In this document: piece by piece, positions 1 through 9,641 of the stretch | Layout of the letters: each line of letters starts with the position of its first letter | How positions within the stretch are numbered: position 1 is the stretch's first letter | NCBI GenBank assembly: GCA_964030785.1 | Contig: OZ034968.1 | Span: forward strand, 69,161,399 to 69,225,398 | DNA length: 64,000 nt | DNA from: Siderastrea siderea | Taxonomy: Eukaryota; Cnidaria; Anthozoa; Scleractinia; Rhizangiidae | Direction: 5' to 3' | Position numbers and translations under genes: made by a program | Notes under the pieces: generated by a model | The model's input: the letters and a program-made list of their open reading frames with translations, nothing else | The model's database searches: none | Told to the model about the DNA's origin: nothing

Positions 1-366
1 AGGTCGGTGGTTCGATGCCCAGTCCCTGCCACTGTGCTGTTTCCTCAGACAAGAAACCTTACCCCACGTTGTTTCTCTCCACCCAGGTGTATAAATGTGT
101 ATAAATGTGTATAAATGTGTATAAATGTGTACCAGTGAACTGCCGAGTGACCTCAGACAAGAAACTTTACCCCACGTTGTTTCTCCCCACCCAGGTGTGT
201 AAATGTGTACTGGTGACATACTGCAGGGGGTTACCCTGCGATGAACCAGCATCCCATCCAGGGGGAAGTAGCAATGCTCTCAATTGCTTCATGCTGCAGA
301 AACCGGGATCAGCTTTGGCCGAGTGGGCCTCCTTGGCTCGTGTGCGACTTTATCTATACCTCGAAA
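1..366 (+). mobile_element. tRNA-derived SINE, 5'-truncated by window edge
   Basis: The first bases hold a B-box-like promoter element (GTGGTTCGATGCCC, about 7-20), the usual mark of a Pol III, tRNA-derived SINE head; the A box would lie before the window. It continues into a conserved-looking body (ACCCCACGTTGTTTCT appears at about 62 and 171, so part of the body is duplicated). The 3' end is cut off abruptly by the A1 repeat of the DIRS element at 368. I recognise the general layout of a dispersed coral SINE body, but the family name is not assigned. Confidence 0.6.
91..130. repeat. 10-bp minisatellite, four units
   Basis: Four perfect copies of ATAAATGTGT sit inside the SINE body. A single diverged copy stands at the equivalent place in the second half (about 199-208), so the expansion happened in this copy. 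Confidence 0.9.
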
Positions 367-367
367 A

Positions 368-547
368 ATGTATTTTCCGCTGGTATTCAGAGTAATTAGC
401 TATGCTAAAATTGTTTTGCACTTGGTGTCGCACGTTTCTTGCGATACGCACCTGTGATTGGTTAGTTTCAGATATTTATATTTTCTTCCACCGTTGAATA
501 TTCACTCACGCTTGCAATCCACGCGGTTTAATACTTCGCTAGATTTT
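368..547 (+). repeat. DIRS split repeat A1
   Basis: 180 bp from ATGTATTTTCCGCTGG to GCTAGATTTT. It recurs without indels at 1291-1470 with only a few substitutions. It defines the 5' end of the element, directly after the interrupted SINE, and is followed 16 bp later by the gag start codon. Confidence 0.9.
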
Positions 548-563
548 AAAATCTATCTTCCTG

Positions 564-1178
564 ATGAGTGCTGAAGACGAATCTTCTGGATCTGCTGTTC
601 CAGTTCTCCCATCAGGGGAAACAACTACTGGCAATCAACCTGAAGATCCATTAGTGAACCAGGTTTTTACGCTATTCAAAGATTACCTGGAAAATAAATT
701 GGAAAGCAAGACCAAAGAAATCGAGCAGAAAAGCAAGATCGACAGGGAGGTGGTTCAGTTAAAGTTTAAAGGAAACCAGAAGCAATTCGAGCTCAACGCT
801 TCCTTAGATTCCATCTTGGAAAACATCGAATCAGAAAGCCAACGAGGTCAGCCAAACCAGGAGCGCATTCGTAATCTTGCACAAGACGGCAGGCAGCTCA
901 TTTGAAAGAGGCAGAAATTGATAAATATCGCCGACAAGAGCAAAGATGGGTGGCAGGTTGTCGCTGAATACGAGTCTGACGAGCTTGCGTCGGGATCAGA
1001 AGACGAGAAACGTCTTAAGAAAGCCAGGGAAGCGGCTGGTCGTAAACGCCGCCAGAAAGAGCAGGCGGCCAACGATCACAGGAAAAAGCAGAGAATTAGT
1101 GGTACTACTGATAATCAGCTTTTTCGCGGTAAGATCTTATTGATTCAAATGCCTCGTTTACTTTGTGATTTCTCATAA
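564..1178 (+). pseudogene. DIRS gag-like ORF, N-terminal part, frameshifted
   Basis: The first ORF (564-905, 113 aa) starts 16 bp after repeat A1 and is a hydrophilic, charged, helix-prone protein without a recognised catalytic domain, as expected for the first ORF of DIRS-type elements. Coding potential continues past its stop in other frames: a stretch around 918-1130 is rich in K, R and E (ending near TTDNQLFRG), so at least two frameshifts lie near 900 and 950. The coding signal stops at about 1130, just before GTAAGATC, a donor-like sequence, and repeat B1 follows at 1179. The zinc-knuckle C-terminus is found only after the B-A module, at 1466-1627. Function as a nucleic-acid-binding gag is inferred from position. 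Confidence 0.65.
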
Positions 1179-1470
1179 TTTGGATCCGCTTGCGAATCCT
1201 ACCATACAGTCTCTTGTCTGCCTGGATATTTACGGGAATTGAAGGGTAAAATAATTTACGTTCGGTTGAGCGCAGCGAATTAGAACGTAAATGTATTTTC
1301 CGTTGGTATTCAGAGTAATTAGCTATGCTAAAATTCTTTTGCACTTGGTGTCGCACGTTTCGTGCGATACGCACCTGTGATTGGTTAGTTTCAGATATTT
1401 ATATTTTCTTCCACCGTTGAATATTCACTCACGCTTACAATCCACGTGGTTTAATACTTCGCTAGATTTT
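1179..1470 (+). repeat. DIRS B1-A2 junction module inside gag
   Basis: B1 (1179-1290, from TTTGGATCCGCTTGCG to TAGAACGTAA) is directly followed by A2 (1291-1470). B1 matches B2 at 5122-5230 apart from a 3-4 bp indel and few substitutions. A head-to-tail B-A joint is what a circular DNA intermediate of such an element would contain. Here it lies between the 5' and 3' parts of gag. Confidence 0.85.
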
Positions 1471-1627
1471 CCCACCCTCTCGTCCAGCTTACTGCTGGAA
1501 ATGTGGGAAATACCGCCACTGGGCCAGGGACTGCCGATCAGCCTTCTCGCCTTACCAGTCCTACAGTACCAACTCCATCAGGATTAGAGCCAATCCAGTC
1601 AGTTATCAAACATTGAGGAGGACTTAG
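1466..1627 (+). pseudogene. DIRS gag C-terminal zinc knuckle
   Basis: One frame from 1466 to the TAG at 1625 encodes about 53 residues with a perfect retroviral-type CCHC knuckle, CWKCGKYRHWARDC (C-x2-C-x4-H-x4-C). Such knuckles bind nucleic acid in gag proteins. The reading frame enters directly from the last five bases of repeat A2, so this piece has lost its own start and upstream gag sequence. It lies 33 bp before the RT ORF and was probably part of the same gag protein as 564-1130. Confidence 0.7.
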
Positions 1628-1659
1628 CGCAGGTACAAGGAATTGTAGAAAAATTTGAA

Positions 1660-3577
1660 GTGGAAAGTGGTTGTCCCTTAAATGTAAAGGGCAATTTGAG
1701 GGTCCACATTGACTTTTGGAAATCTATCGGTGCGCCTAATTTCATCTTATCGGTTATTGAAAACGGTTATAGATTACCATTCGCCAGTTTTCCTGAAACC
1801 GTGAAACTGAAAAATAACAAGTCTGCTAGGCTCAATGCCGATTTTGTGGACGAAGCCATCCGTGAGCTTGTTCTTTCTGGTCGTGTCTGTGAAGTCTCTC
1901 AAGAACCTTTGGTAGTTAACCCTCTATCGGTGTCAATACAACCTTGTGGGAAAAAGAGGTTAATTCTTTACTTACGCCACGTGAACAAGTGTCTAGTTAA
2001 GCAAAGGGTAAAATACGAAGATTGGAAGGTTGCTCTTGCTTATTTTGCAAAAGTTTCCTACATGTTTTCCTTCGATCTCAAAAGCGGGTGTCACCATGTT
2101 GAAATTTCACAGGAACACCAAACTTTCCTGGGATTTTCCTGGAGAGCACCTGGTTCCGGGGGTGAAGTATTCTATGTCTTTACCGTCCTTCCGTTTGGGT
2201 TGTCCACCGCCCCTTACTTATTTACAAAACTCTTAAAACCCCTAGAGAAGCATTGGAGACTACAGGGTATTTGTATAGCCATTTTCCTAGATGATGGTTG
2301 GGGTTGTTGTTCAAGATAAAGAGGGATGTTGTATTACGGCGCAAGCTGTAAGAAAGGATTTGGCCAGCGCGGGTTTTATAACCAACGATGAAAAATCGGT
2401 ATGGGAACCCACCCAGAACTTGAACTGGTTAGGTATCGCTTGGAATTCGGCTTTGGGCACTTTAGAAATCATAGACAGAAGGATCACAAAGATTTTAAAT
2501 ACCATTGATCAAATTATCGACGCCGATTATATGGTCTCTGCGAGAAGATTGGCTTCCTTTACGGGGCAAATTATTTCCGCTGGTCCTGTGGTTGGTAACA
2601 TTGCTAGAATTATGACTAGACATTGCGTCATGTCAACCTTGTGTAATGACCATTGGGATTTAGAGTTTCGCCTAGATGATTACCGCAAAGAAGAATTGTA
2701 TTTTTGGAAAGAAAATCTCATGAATATTAACAGTAGACATTACTTTGTGAATACATCTCCTAGCTATTTTGTATACTCTGATGCCAGCGCTACCGGTTGT
2801 GGCTCTGTTATTGGTTTTAATAACGATTACGTGTGCCATAAAATGTGGACAGAGCTTGAAAGTTTGCAGAGCTCTACGTGGAGGGAGCTATATGCAATTG
2901 AATTTTCTTTGCAATCATTCGCCCCAGTGCTTAAAGGGTCACGTGTCAAATGGTTTACTGATAATCAAGCCGCTGCCAGAATCGTTGAAGTGGGCAGTAT
3001 GAAACTAGAATTACACAGAATGGCGAGAAGCATTTTCAATATTTGCATTCAGTCAGGGATCTACTTGGAAGTCCAATGGATTCCCCGTATTCAAAATCAA
3101 CAGGCTGATTATATAAGTCGCTTATTGGACACTGATGATTGGCAGATTACCGATGATTTGTTTCTGTCTTTGGATGCCCGTTGGGGACCTCATACTGTAG
3201 ACTGTTTCGCTAATTATCATAACCATAAACTACCGAAGTTCTTTTCTCGGTTTTGGAACCCCAATACGACTGGAGTTGACTTTTTTATTCAACCTCTGAG
3301 GGGAGAGAACTGTTGGGTGGTCCCGCCTGTTTCTATCGTCCCAAGGGTTCTACATTACATGAAGTGTCAAAAGGCTGCTGGTACTATTGTTGTACCCTTT
3401 TGGCCTTCGGCTCATTATTGGCCTCTAGTTACGAATAAGTATCTTAAGTATGTATCCGCTTATAGCATGCATATTGGGAACCAGTCCCTCGTCCATGGTA
3501 GGAATCTTATTTCCCTTTTAGGATCCCAGCACTTTAAGGGGTATGTTATTGCTTTAAGGATGGAATTTTTTGATTAG
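1660..3577 (+). pseudogene. DIRS reverse transcriptase-RNase H, one frameshift
   Basis: Two overlapping ORFs (1660-2319 and 2291-3577) form one polyprotein split by a frameshift near 2300. The first carries RT motifs: the palm region FSFDLKSGCHHVEI, the VLPFGLSTAPYLF motif and the catalytic box AIFLDDGWG, directly before the frame break. The second begins with RT thumb sequence and carries RNase H blocks: YSDASATG, STWRELYAI with the catalytic Glu, FTDNQAA with the catalytic Asp, and a C-terminal NQQADYISR. After RNase H comes a conserved extension (VDCFANYHNHKLPKFF, then WPSAHYWPL) of the type seen after RNase H in DIRS/Ngaro polyproteins. Role: cDNA synthesis of the element. The frameshift breaks the protein just after the FLDD box. 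Confidence 0.88.
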
Positions 3578-3965
3578 CCACATTGCTTATTAATCAGTCA
3601 GAGAAGCAGGCACTGGCCATACACTGAGTGTGACCGCACCCGCACTATTGCTTTACTATTATTGGTATCCGCATTTTTGACTCAGTGGTTTTTTATGCTA
3701 ATGGTGACTGCACCTGTTATTGTTATTGTTATTGTTGTTGTTTGGGCGCTGGCCTTACTAAGGGGTGACTGCACCCCTTAAGTCTACTGCGTAATTGGTT
3801 TTTGATCTCCAGAGCTCTTGCCCTAGTGTTTTTTTGAAGTTTGCATACTTAGCCTTGCTACAGGTTATTACAATTTCTTATGGGCTTTTGAATTAAGTTA
3901 TTTTCTAGTTTTGGATTGCGCGTTCCTTAACCCAACCCCCCCCCCCCCCCCGCCTTTACTTTTGA
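3578..3965 (+). other. RT-recombinase spacer with poly-C tract and acceptor-like site
   Basis: No ORF. It has G/T-rich direct repeats (GTGACTGCACC-like words near 3628, 3705 and 3765), a C-only run at about 3934-3951, and a pyrimidine stretch ending TTTCTTGCTTTTTCAG at about 3974-3989, which fits a 3' splice acceptor. The recombinase could therefore be expressed from a spliced RNA; this is inference from the consensus only. Confidence 0.45.
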
Positions 3966-4997
3966 GTGTTTTGTTTCTTGCTTTTTCAGATACTCAATTC
4001 ATGCAGGGCATGGGAGCCCCTCTTGTTTTCGTCTTCTATCAGCTTTCATCAGATAATGAGAGTGATGGCACAGTCTCGATCCACCTCTACCACCAAAGCT
4101 TATCTCCGGGTCATTAAGAAGTTTTTAGAATGGTGCAAGTCTAGGAAACTAAGTGTTCAACTGCCTTTTTCTGTTAGCACAGTATCTCTTTACTTATTCG
4201 AAATCCATCAGTCTTGTGCCTCCAGAGCTTCCATGATACAAGCTCACGCTGTTTTAAAATGGTTCCATTCGTTCGTTCCTAGCCTCGACCGCAATCCTCT
4301 AGATAGCGAATTTTGTAAGAATATTATTGAGTCAGCAAAACGCACCAAGTCTAAGCCAGTTACGAAGAAGAAACCTTTTTCCTCTCAGATTATTAAGGCC
4401 ATTCTTGATTCTCACAATAAGGAAGATGCTAGTTTGAAGGACCTTCGGGTAGCTGCTTTATGTTCGTTAGCCTTCGCCGGTTTTTCCGGTATTTTATGTA
4501 ATATTGTTCCCAGCCATATTGAATTTCATAGTGAGTACATAAGGATTTTTGTGCCTCGTAGTAAAACTGATGTTTATAGGGAGGGTAATTATGTCTATAT
4601 CAGATCATTGGGAACTCCATACTGCCCCATTGGTGTTTTAAGAAGGTATATGAATTTAGCCGGGATTGATGCTAATAGTAATCTCCCTTTGTTCAGACCG
4701 CTCGTTTTCCACAGGAGTAACACTAGCTATACCCTAAGAGATGGAAAAATCTCCTATACGTCATGTAGGGAAATTCTAAGGGGTACCTTAAGGCAACTGG
4801 GATTCAATCCGGATGACTATGGTCTCCATTGCTTAAGCTCCGGGGGAATAATGTCCGTTGTCCGTAACAGTTGTAAATCAATTTCTGAAAGACTGTTAAA
4901 GTTGCATGGCAGATGGAGGACGGACACAGCCAAAGATATGTATGTTGAAGAAAGTCTGGATAATAGGCTTTTGGTAACAAAATATTTAGGACTTTAA
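3966..4997 (+). pseudogene. DIRS tyrosine recombinase, catalytic arginines lost
   Basis: A 343-codon open frame with the two-domain layout of tyrosine recombinases: an N-terminal SAM-like core-binding region (from about TKAYLRVIKKFLEWC) and a catalytic domain. In the family the active site is R, K, H-x-x-R, H/W, Y. Here the conserved box that should read about GFxR is AGFSGILCN, with Gly for the first Arg; the K is present (PRSKTD); the H-x-x-R box reads HCLSSGG, with Ser for the second Arg; HGRW and the nucleophile Tyr (DMYVEES) are present. Role in the family: integration of the circular cDNA. With both arginines gone this copy should be inactive although the frame is open. The start is uncertain: the first 30-40 residues look non-homologous. 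Confidence 0.85.
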
Positions 4998-5121
4998 TTA
5001 TGTTACCTTTTTTCCGTTATTCTACCAATATGTTTTTCCATGTATTATCTTGTAAAAAAAAATTAATTGTAAGAAGTTTTTTCTTTCTAAGTTGTAAGCT
5101 TTTTGATAATGTATTAAACTG

Positions 5122-5230
5122 TTTGGATCCGCTTGCGAATCCTACCATACCTCTTGTCTGCCTGGTTATTTACGGGAATTGAAGGGTAAAATAATTTACG
5201 TTTGGTTGAGCGCAGCGAATTAGAACGTAA
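5122..5230 (+). repeat. DIRS split repeat B2 (3' end)
   Basis: 109 bp from TTTGGATCCGCTTGCG to TAGAACGTAA, paired with B1. It marks the 3' end of the element; the flank TAGGTCACTAAATAAATTC follows. Both copies contain a short inverted word around GAGCGCAGCGAATTAGAACG. Confidence 0.85.
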
Positions 5231-5337
5231 TAGGTCACTAAATAAATTCTTTTGGTGAAATAAAAAGAAATTCGAACTTTTGGTCCTGTCGCCTGATTCT
5301 CGATATTTACGGAGAGCCGCTCAAAAAGGGGGACCGA

Positions 5338-5813
5338 TTACATGAGCGGGCTGGCTTGGTTAGCCGGGATGGTCTGACAAGACGACTGTTCAGCCCGTTC
5401 AGTACATGAGGAGAGCCAGCCCGCCTGCGGCTAAAATTAGAAGCTGTCTTGTGAAAAGATGCCTACATCAAGAGAATGAATCGAATGATTTTACTTTCGC
5501 TAATCCATTATTTTGGTGTATTAATTTGAGTTTTATGTAACTTTATGGTCTGATAAACCTTTATGTGTTCTATAGAAAGAGAAATATCGACCTTTTGGTG
5601 AGCCATTTTGCTCTCCCAGTGAAGCGAAATTTTAGTGACGAGAAAGTGTTGGCCCGGCAATCGCGATTACATGGTAAATTTCTAACCCGTCTAACCGGGA
5701 CTCAGGCGTCGCGATGGTGTGATTCCGGTTAGCCGGAATAATCGCGAAGTTGATTTTTAGTGTGTTTTAAGTGCCGAGATCCGGGCAAACCGAGCCAGCC
5801 CGCCTCATGTAAA
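5338..5813. repeat. Old inverted-repeat element, about 475 bp
   Basis: TTACATGAGCGGGCTGGCTT near 5338 is matched in reverse complement by AGCCAGCCCGCCTCATGTAA ending at 5813. Between them further GCGGGCTGGC and AACCGGGA words occur in both orientations (about 5425 and 5690). This looks like a decayed MITE; ends are approximate and no target duplication was identified. No coding sequence seen. Confidence 0.45.
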
Positions 5814-6066
5814 GCCAAGAAAGGTTTTTGCGGTGCGCTTGCTCTCTCGATTTGGTTTACATTAAGACAACTGAAGTAATGCATTTGGACGCAAGTCAAC
5901 TTACGACATTTACAAGTCATCAAAATCTAACAAAAGTCAGAGCAATTATTAAACTTGAGGTGACTAAGATCAACTCGCATGTCCGTTTGAATGAGGTGTT
6001 TTAATCGAATCTGTAACATTAAAAAACTTCTACTGTAAGCATTGTATTGGCACTGTACGCTGTACA

Positions 6067-7085
6067 GTGTACTACGTTCTTTTAACAAAGTATAAAAACT
6101 TCACACAAAAATTAGAAGACAATTACCTGCCCTGGTCTGTGATGAAAGTATCACGACGAAAAAAACCTGAAAATCGAGAAGCCATAAAATATGCAGTGAA
6201 CAGAATTGAAGGATTTGAAAGGTTTAAAAGGTTTTATTTGTTACAGCTTACCTCCAAAAAGTACGCTGACTTCATCAAAAACAGATTTGCCACTTTTGAA
6301 GCTTGTCTCTTAACAGCTGAAGTGTTTGCGTCCGCCTTGGTGAAATGTTTGCGTTTATCCTTTCTCCAGTTATTTATTATTTATGTCTGAAAACAATTTT
6401 TCATCATTCTGTTCTTGCAGTAAATTACTTGAACTAAGCTACGCGGTACAGCATTAAATATTTAAAACTGAAAGCTGTTAACACCCTTTGTCATCATGCA
6501 GATGCATGGAAACAGTAACTGTTGAAACAAACAACAAAACAAACAATCTGAAACACGCAAAACTAACGAGTGTGTTACATTTAACATTATTCTGTTATGT
6601 GTGTTTCATTAGAATCGATCTATCAGGGAATCCAAAACAAATTGTCGTGACAGCATATGAGCGTACATCGAGGTAAAGTTCAGTTAAACGTGTATCAAGT
6701 ACACCTGTTTAAAACTCACCACTTTTATTTACCCCCCCCCCCCCCCTCCCACTAGTCGTAGTGAAAGTTATGGTGAAAGACAGGCTCTTCCTTGGTTGGC
6801 TTGTGAAACCTCACGGGTGACGTAAAACAAAGAAAAAAAACAGTTGAAACAATAGTGTGCAGCTAAACAATAGCTTACAAAATAAAGGAAACCTTGACGT
6901 GTTTTTACACCGAGGTAAAGTAGAATGTCAAGCGAATTTACTCTTAAGGTATAGCTTGTCAGTATTTTGCATTTTTTAAACCAGTATTGAAAGAACACTC
7001 CCTTTCCAGCCGGAGACAGCACAAAGTGGAAACGACAAATCGCTAGTAGCGACGTGAGCGTAATCAGCAGGATAAAGGAAAACAT
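6067..7085. repeat. Dispersed repeat R1, copy 1
   Basis: About 1 kb that is clearly similar to 31861-32800 and, for part of its length, to 29300-29480: shared words include ACGTTCTTTTAACAAAGTAT, CTTCATCAAAAACAG and GAGCGTACATCGAGGTAAA. The ORF at 6067-6390 is not conserved in frame in the other copy, so I treat it as non-coding. A run of C lies at 6731-6746. No termini, target duplication or transposase were recognised. Confidence 0.6.
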
Positions 7086-7119
7086 AGATGTTCGTTCAAT
7101 TCTTTTATAGTGGAGCCTG

Positions 7120-7290
7120 GGGACAAAGCCCGCCAGCGGAGCTCCATTGCTAAGCAAATTTGGTAACCTGTCGATTCGAAAAATTTTGGTTGTGACGTCA
7201 GCGTACGTCTGTACAGACTCTGGGGGAAGGGGAGGGGAGTCCCAAGACAACCCGACCGGGCGTGGAGAATGCCATCTTTTCTTGGCGGGA
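7120..7290. repeat. Dispersed repeat R2, copy 1
   Basis: The segment with GCAAATTTGGTAACC, CTGTACAGACTCTGGGGG and GAGTCCCAAGACAACCC is repeated at 14118-14270 in the same orientation, both times ending near CATCTTTTCTTG. Flanks differ, which marks it as an interspersed element; it may act as a promoter or 5' UTR piece for the ORFs that follow. Confidence 0.6.
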
Positions 7291-7296
7291 AATCGC

Positions 7297-7542
7297 ATGA
7301 CCATCGTCGCTTTTGAAAAAGAGGTTTCTTTAAAAAGCTTAAGTTTATTTAGCAAAACGATTGTTCGACAGTATTGTAGTTTTAAACTGGAGAAAAAACA
7401 TCTAATATCTATAAATGGAAAGAAAAAGTTCAAAAGAATACTGGTAGAAGGCGAAAAGATCAAGTTACGAAAGCTACCTTCAAAGGACTTCATCGCTTTG
7501 TTTTCTTCACGGCGAACTTGCCTTGTTCTGAAACACAACCGA
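7297..7542 (+). CDS. Possible first coding exon, unrecognised
   Basis: From ATG 7297 an 82-codon frame runs to a strong donor consensus (GA|GTAAGTGA at 7543). The product is basic and hydrophobic (for example NGKKKFKRILVEGEKIKL) with no domain that I recognise. The upstream part of the same open frame (from 7147) is repeat R2, so the true start is more likely 7297. No partner exon was identified downstream before the Gypsy element. It may equally be a chance ORF. Confidence 0.25.
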
Positions 7543-8063
7543 GTAAGTGAAGTTTTTAAAGGGTTTAAGGTGCATGATTTTGAGTATTACGGTCAGAGAA
7601 ATTACATTTTAAAATGGAATTTAATTTATGTCATTAGATATGTGCCATTTATTTTTGACTTTAAAAAATTATTCTAAAACGCGCTCAGATTTGTGACAGA
7701 TTTTGTCTTGAATATTTTGCCATGCACGGCCGATTTCACTCGCGTAGACGGACCCACCGCCGTGCTGGAGGTGTAACGCGAATTGCATTTAAGTATAAAC
7801 TTACGGGTTTTCGAATAAACTTTTTCAAAGATGATTTCAGGCTGTTTATTATTCTGTGTTTGTCTATTCATAACAGTAGGGCAAAGCACAGTGGCAAGGC
7901 AACTGCACAAGCATCATTTTGTGCAATTGTCGATTTTCTTGTCCTAGAAGTTTTCAATAGTAATAATCTTTTAAGCGAAGCACTTGTCGGTTTAAAGCTA
8001 TTTTATCCGAAAAGCTTCAGAAAAAAGTTGTTTGCGTTCTTCAGAGCACCGAACTTTATATAG

Positions 8064-8328
8064 GCTTACTTCACATCCGCAAAAAATAATGCCATAATTA
8101 AGGCGTGTTTGGTGTTTGTTCAGTTGTTTTCAACTGTTGATGGTATAAATGTTTGACCAGACTAATAGTGGCAGTTCATGTTATCAGTTGTTAACTGAAC
8201 ATCTGAACGCGATGAAGATAAGCCATTTACTTCACAATAAGTTTTATTTTGTTGTTGTAAATGAGCGCCGTTTCAAGTTCATACAAGCGAACAGCCAATT
8301 TAATCCAAGGAGATTTGATAAGCCTTGA
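8064..8328. other. Non-coding flank of Gypsy element
   Basis: AT-rich sequence without ORF or repeat that I recognise. It ends with TTGA at 8325-8328, the left copy of the Gypsy target duplication. Confidence 0.5.
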
Positions 8329-8487
8329 TGTAACTCGACTCTCGTACTTCAGACCTCGTAAACTCAAAGAACCGGTCAAAACAACACAAAACAATGACAC
8401 AAAACAATCGATCTGACCATGTGCTTTTTAATACAAGGCCGCTTGGGCTTATGGGGGATTTACAGAACTAGTTCCCAGTCTATCACA
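8329..8487 (-). repeat. Gypsy 3' LTR
   Basis: 159 bp. On the element's strand it starts TGTGATAGACTGGG and ends at GAGTTACA. Against the other LTR I count two single-base differences plus one short block (AAAACAAT versus AGTTTCCAT). The block duplicates the neighbouring word ACACAAAACAATG, so it looks like a slippage or template-switch patch. Confidence 0.92.
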
Positions 8488-8505
8488 CTCTCCCCCCCCA
8501 AAAAA
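8488..8505 (-). promoter_or_regulatory. Gypsy polypurine tract
   Basis: On the element's strand TTTTTTGGGGGGGGAGAG abuts the 3' LTR directly, a textbook plus-strand priming site. Confidence 0.85.
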
Positions 8506-8842
8506 TGTCCGACTTAACTAAAATTTCTTCGTGTACTTTACACTTTCTTCTTCTAACATACACTTGATTTCACTCCTACTACTACTGTCCACATCTGTGG
8601 GTTGCGCGGGCCCACAATGTTGAAACTTATTCCTGTACTCTGGATTGAATATTGGCTGAAATAATGCCCGCTTTGTTTGTAAAGAATAAACCTCTAGTGC
8701 TTGCTATAGCTACGTATGTTAAGGTGTAACATGTTCACGTGGCCAAAAGGTTTTTTTTTTACTGACACGGTTAAAAGGAAAAAAAACATGCACAGTGTTC
8801 ACATCTTCAAATGTCCTGATCTTTGGGTTCTCTAGCGTCTCT
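8506..8842 (-). other. Gypsy 3' untranslated region
   Basis: Between the last coding frame and the polypurine tract, with no ORF. It holds T- and A-runs (about 8752 and 8779) and nothing else that I recognise. Confidence 0.5.
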
Positions 8843-9641
8843 TTACTGGTTACTCAGTAACGGACTGTACATTGGTTGGAAGGGCACTGTACACTGTGGC
8901 CAATACCATACTGGTTGGTACGGTGGTGTCATCCCGAACCACGCTGGAACTGGGTTTGGTGCAACTAAAGCAGTGTGTAGGTTAGTAGTCACAGAAGGAT
9001 AATATGCAGGTTGACCTGGAACATCATACGTCATACGGACTGGGGCTCTTCGAATTCTCTGTGGCCGACTACCAGCAGTGTTACATGTTTCAGGAACCTG
9101 GTACTGTTCAATCTCCTCATTAGCCGGTTCAGAGTTGGCCTCATGGGTATCTGCCAGTCGCGTATTACCACAGGGTTGCGCAGCGACTTCCTCAACAGCG
9201 TCATGACCAGAATCTCCACCTTGTGCGTCTAACTGTGTGAGGGAGTGTTTAGAAGTGTCGGCCTGAGTGCAGTACTGTAACTGGCTTGGGGCGAATGATG
9301 GTACGTCTTCATCAAGGTCTTCCGGTTCATCCTTAGATTCTTCTGGGTTAGGCAACTGTTGTTTAAGACGTGTACTCGTCTGCTTCTGTTGTCTGCTGCC
9401 GCCCCTATCAGAACATGGTTCTTTCAAGCTAGATTCATCCACAGTACGTACAGGGCAACAGCAAGTTTCGGTGTAACACTCGGGATTTCTTTGCTCCTGA
9501 TTCTGGTCTGACTTCGTACACTGGGATGTTTTTATCCTTCTGCTCGACCACAATGTGTACCTCATCTTCCCAGGAAGCCCTCAGCTTTCCTGGACCACCC
9601 CTTTCGCTCATGTTTCGGACTAGCACTTGATCACCAGGCAT
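8843..9641 (-). pseudogene. Gypsy integrase C-terminal domain and tail
   Basis: Two overlapping minus frames. 9641-9435 carries the GPY/F-type module that follows Gypsy integrases ([29 protein letters not shown]). 9565-8843 continues in another frame as a long acidic and then proline-rich tail with an RPQRIRRAPVR motif, ending in a tyrosine/proline/tryptophan-rich segment. The GPY/F module is out of frame with the integrase core, with the break at about 9640, and with the tail, so at least two frameshifts separate parts of one former polypeptide. Confidence 0.7.

Larger units (their letters stand above)
368..5230 (+). mobile_element. DIRS/Ngaro-type tyrosine-recombinase retrotransposon
   Basis: The element contains, in order, a gag-like region, a CCHC zinc knuckle, reverse transcriptase, RNase H and a tyrosine recombinase, the gene set of DIRS-order retrotransposons. 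Terminal sequences are split direct repeats rather than LTRs: A (368-547 and 1291-1470, both 180 bp) and B (1179-1290 and 5122-5230). No integrase or protease is seen and no target duplication is expected. All coding parts are damaged by frameshifts or catalytic substitutions, so this copy is not autonomous. The order A, gag 5' part, B, A, rest, B is unusual; see findings. Confidence 0.88.

Noticed and set aside
564..5230. A retrovirus-like LTR element at the window start
   Set aside because: No LTRs, integrase or protease; the split A/B repeats and tyrosine recombinase place it with DIRS-order elements.
6768..7677. Long ORFs of 256 aa (minus) and 176 aa (plus)
   Set aside because: They overlap dispersed repeats R1 and R2 and show no domain; only the 7297-7542 part has a splice-site argument.
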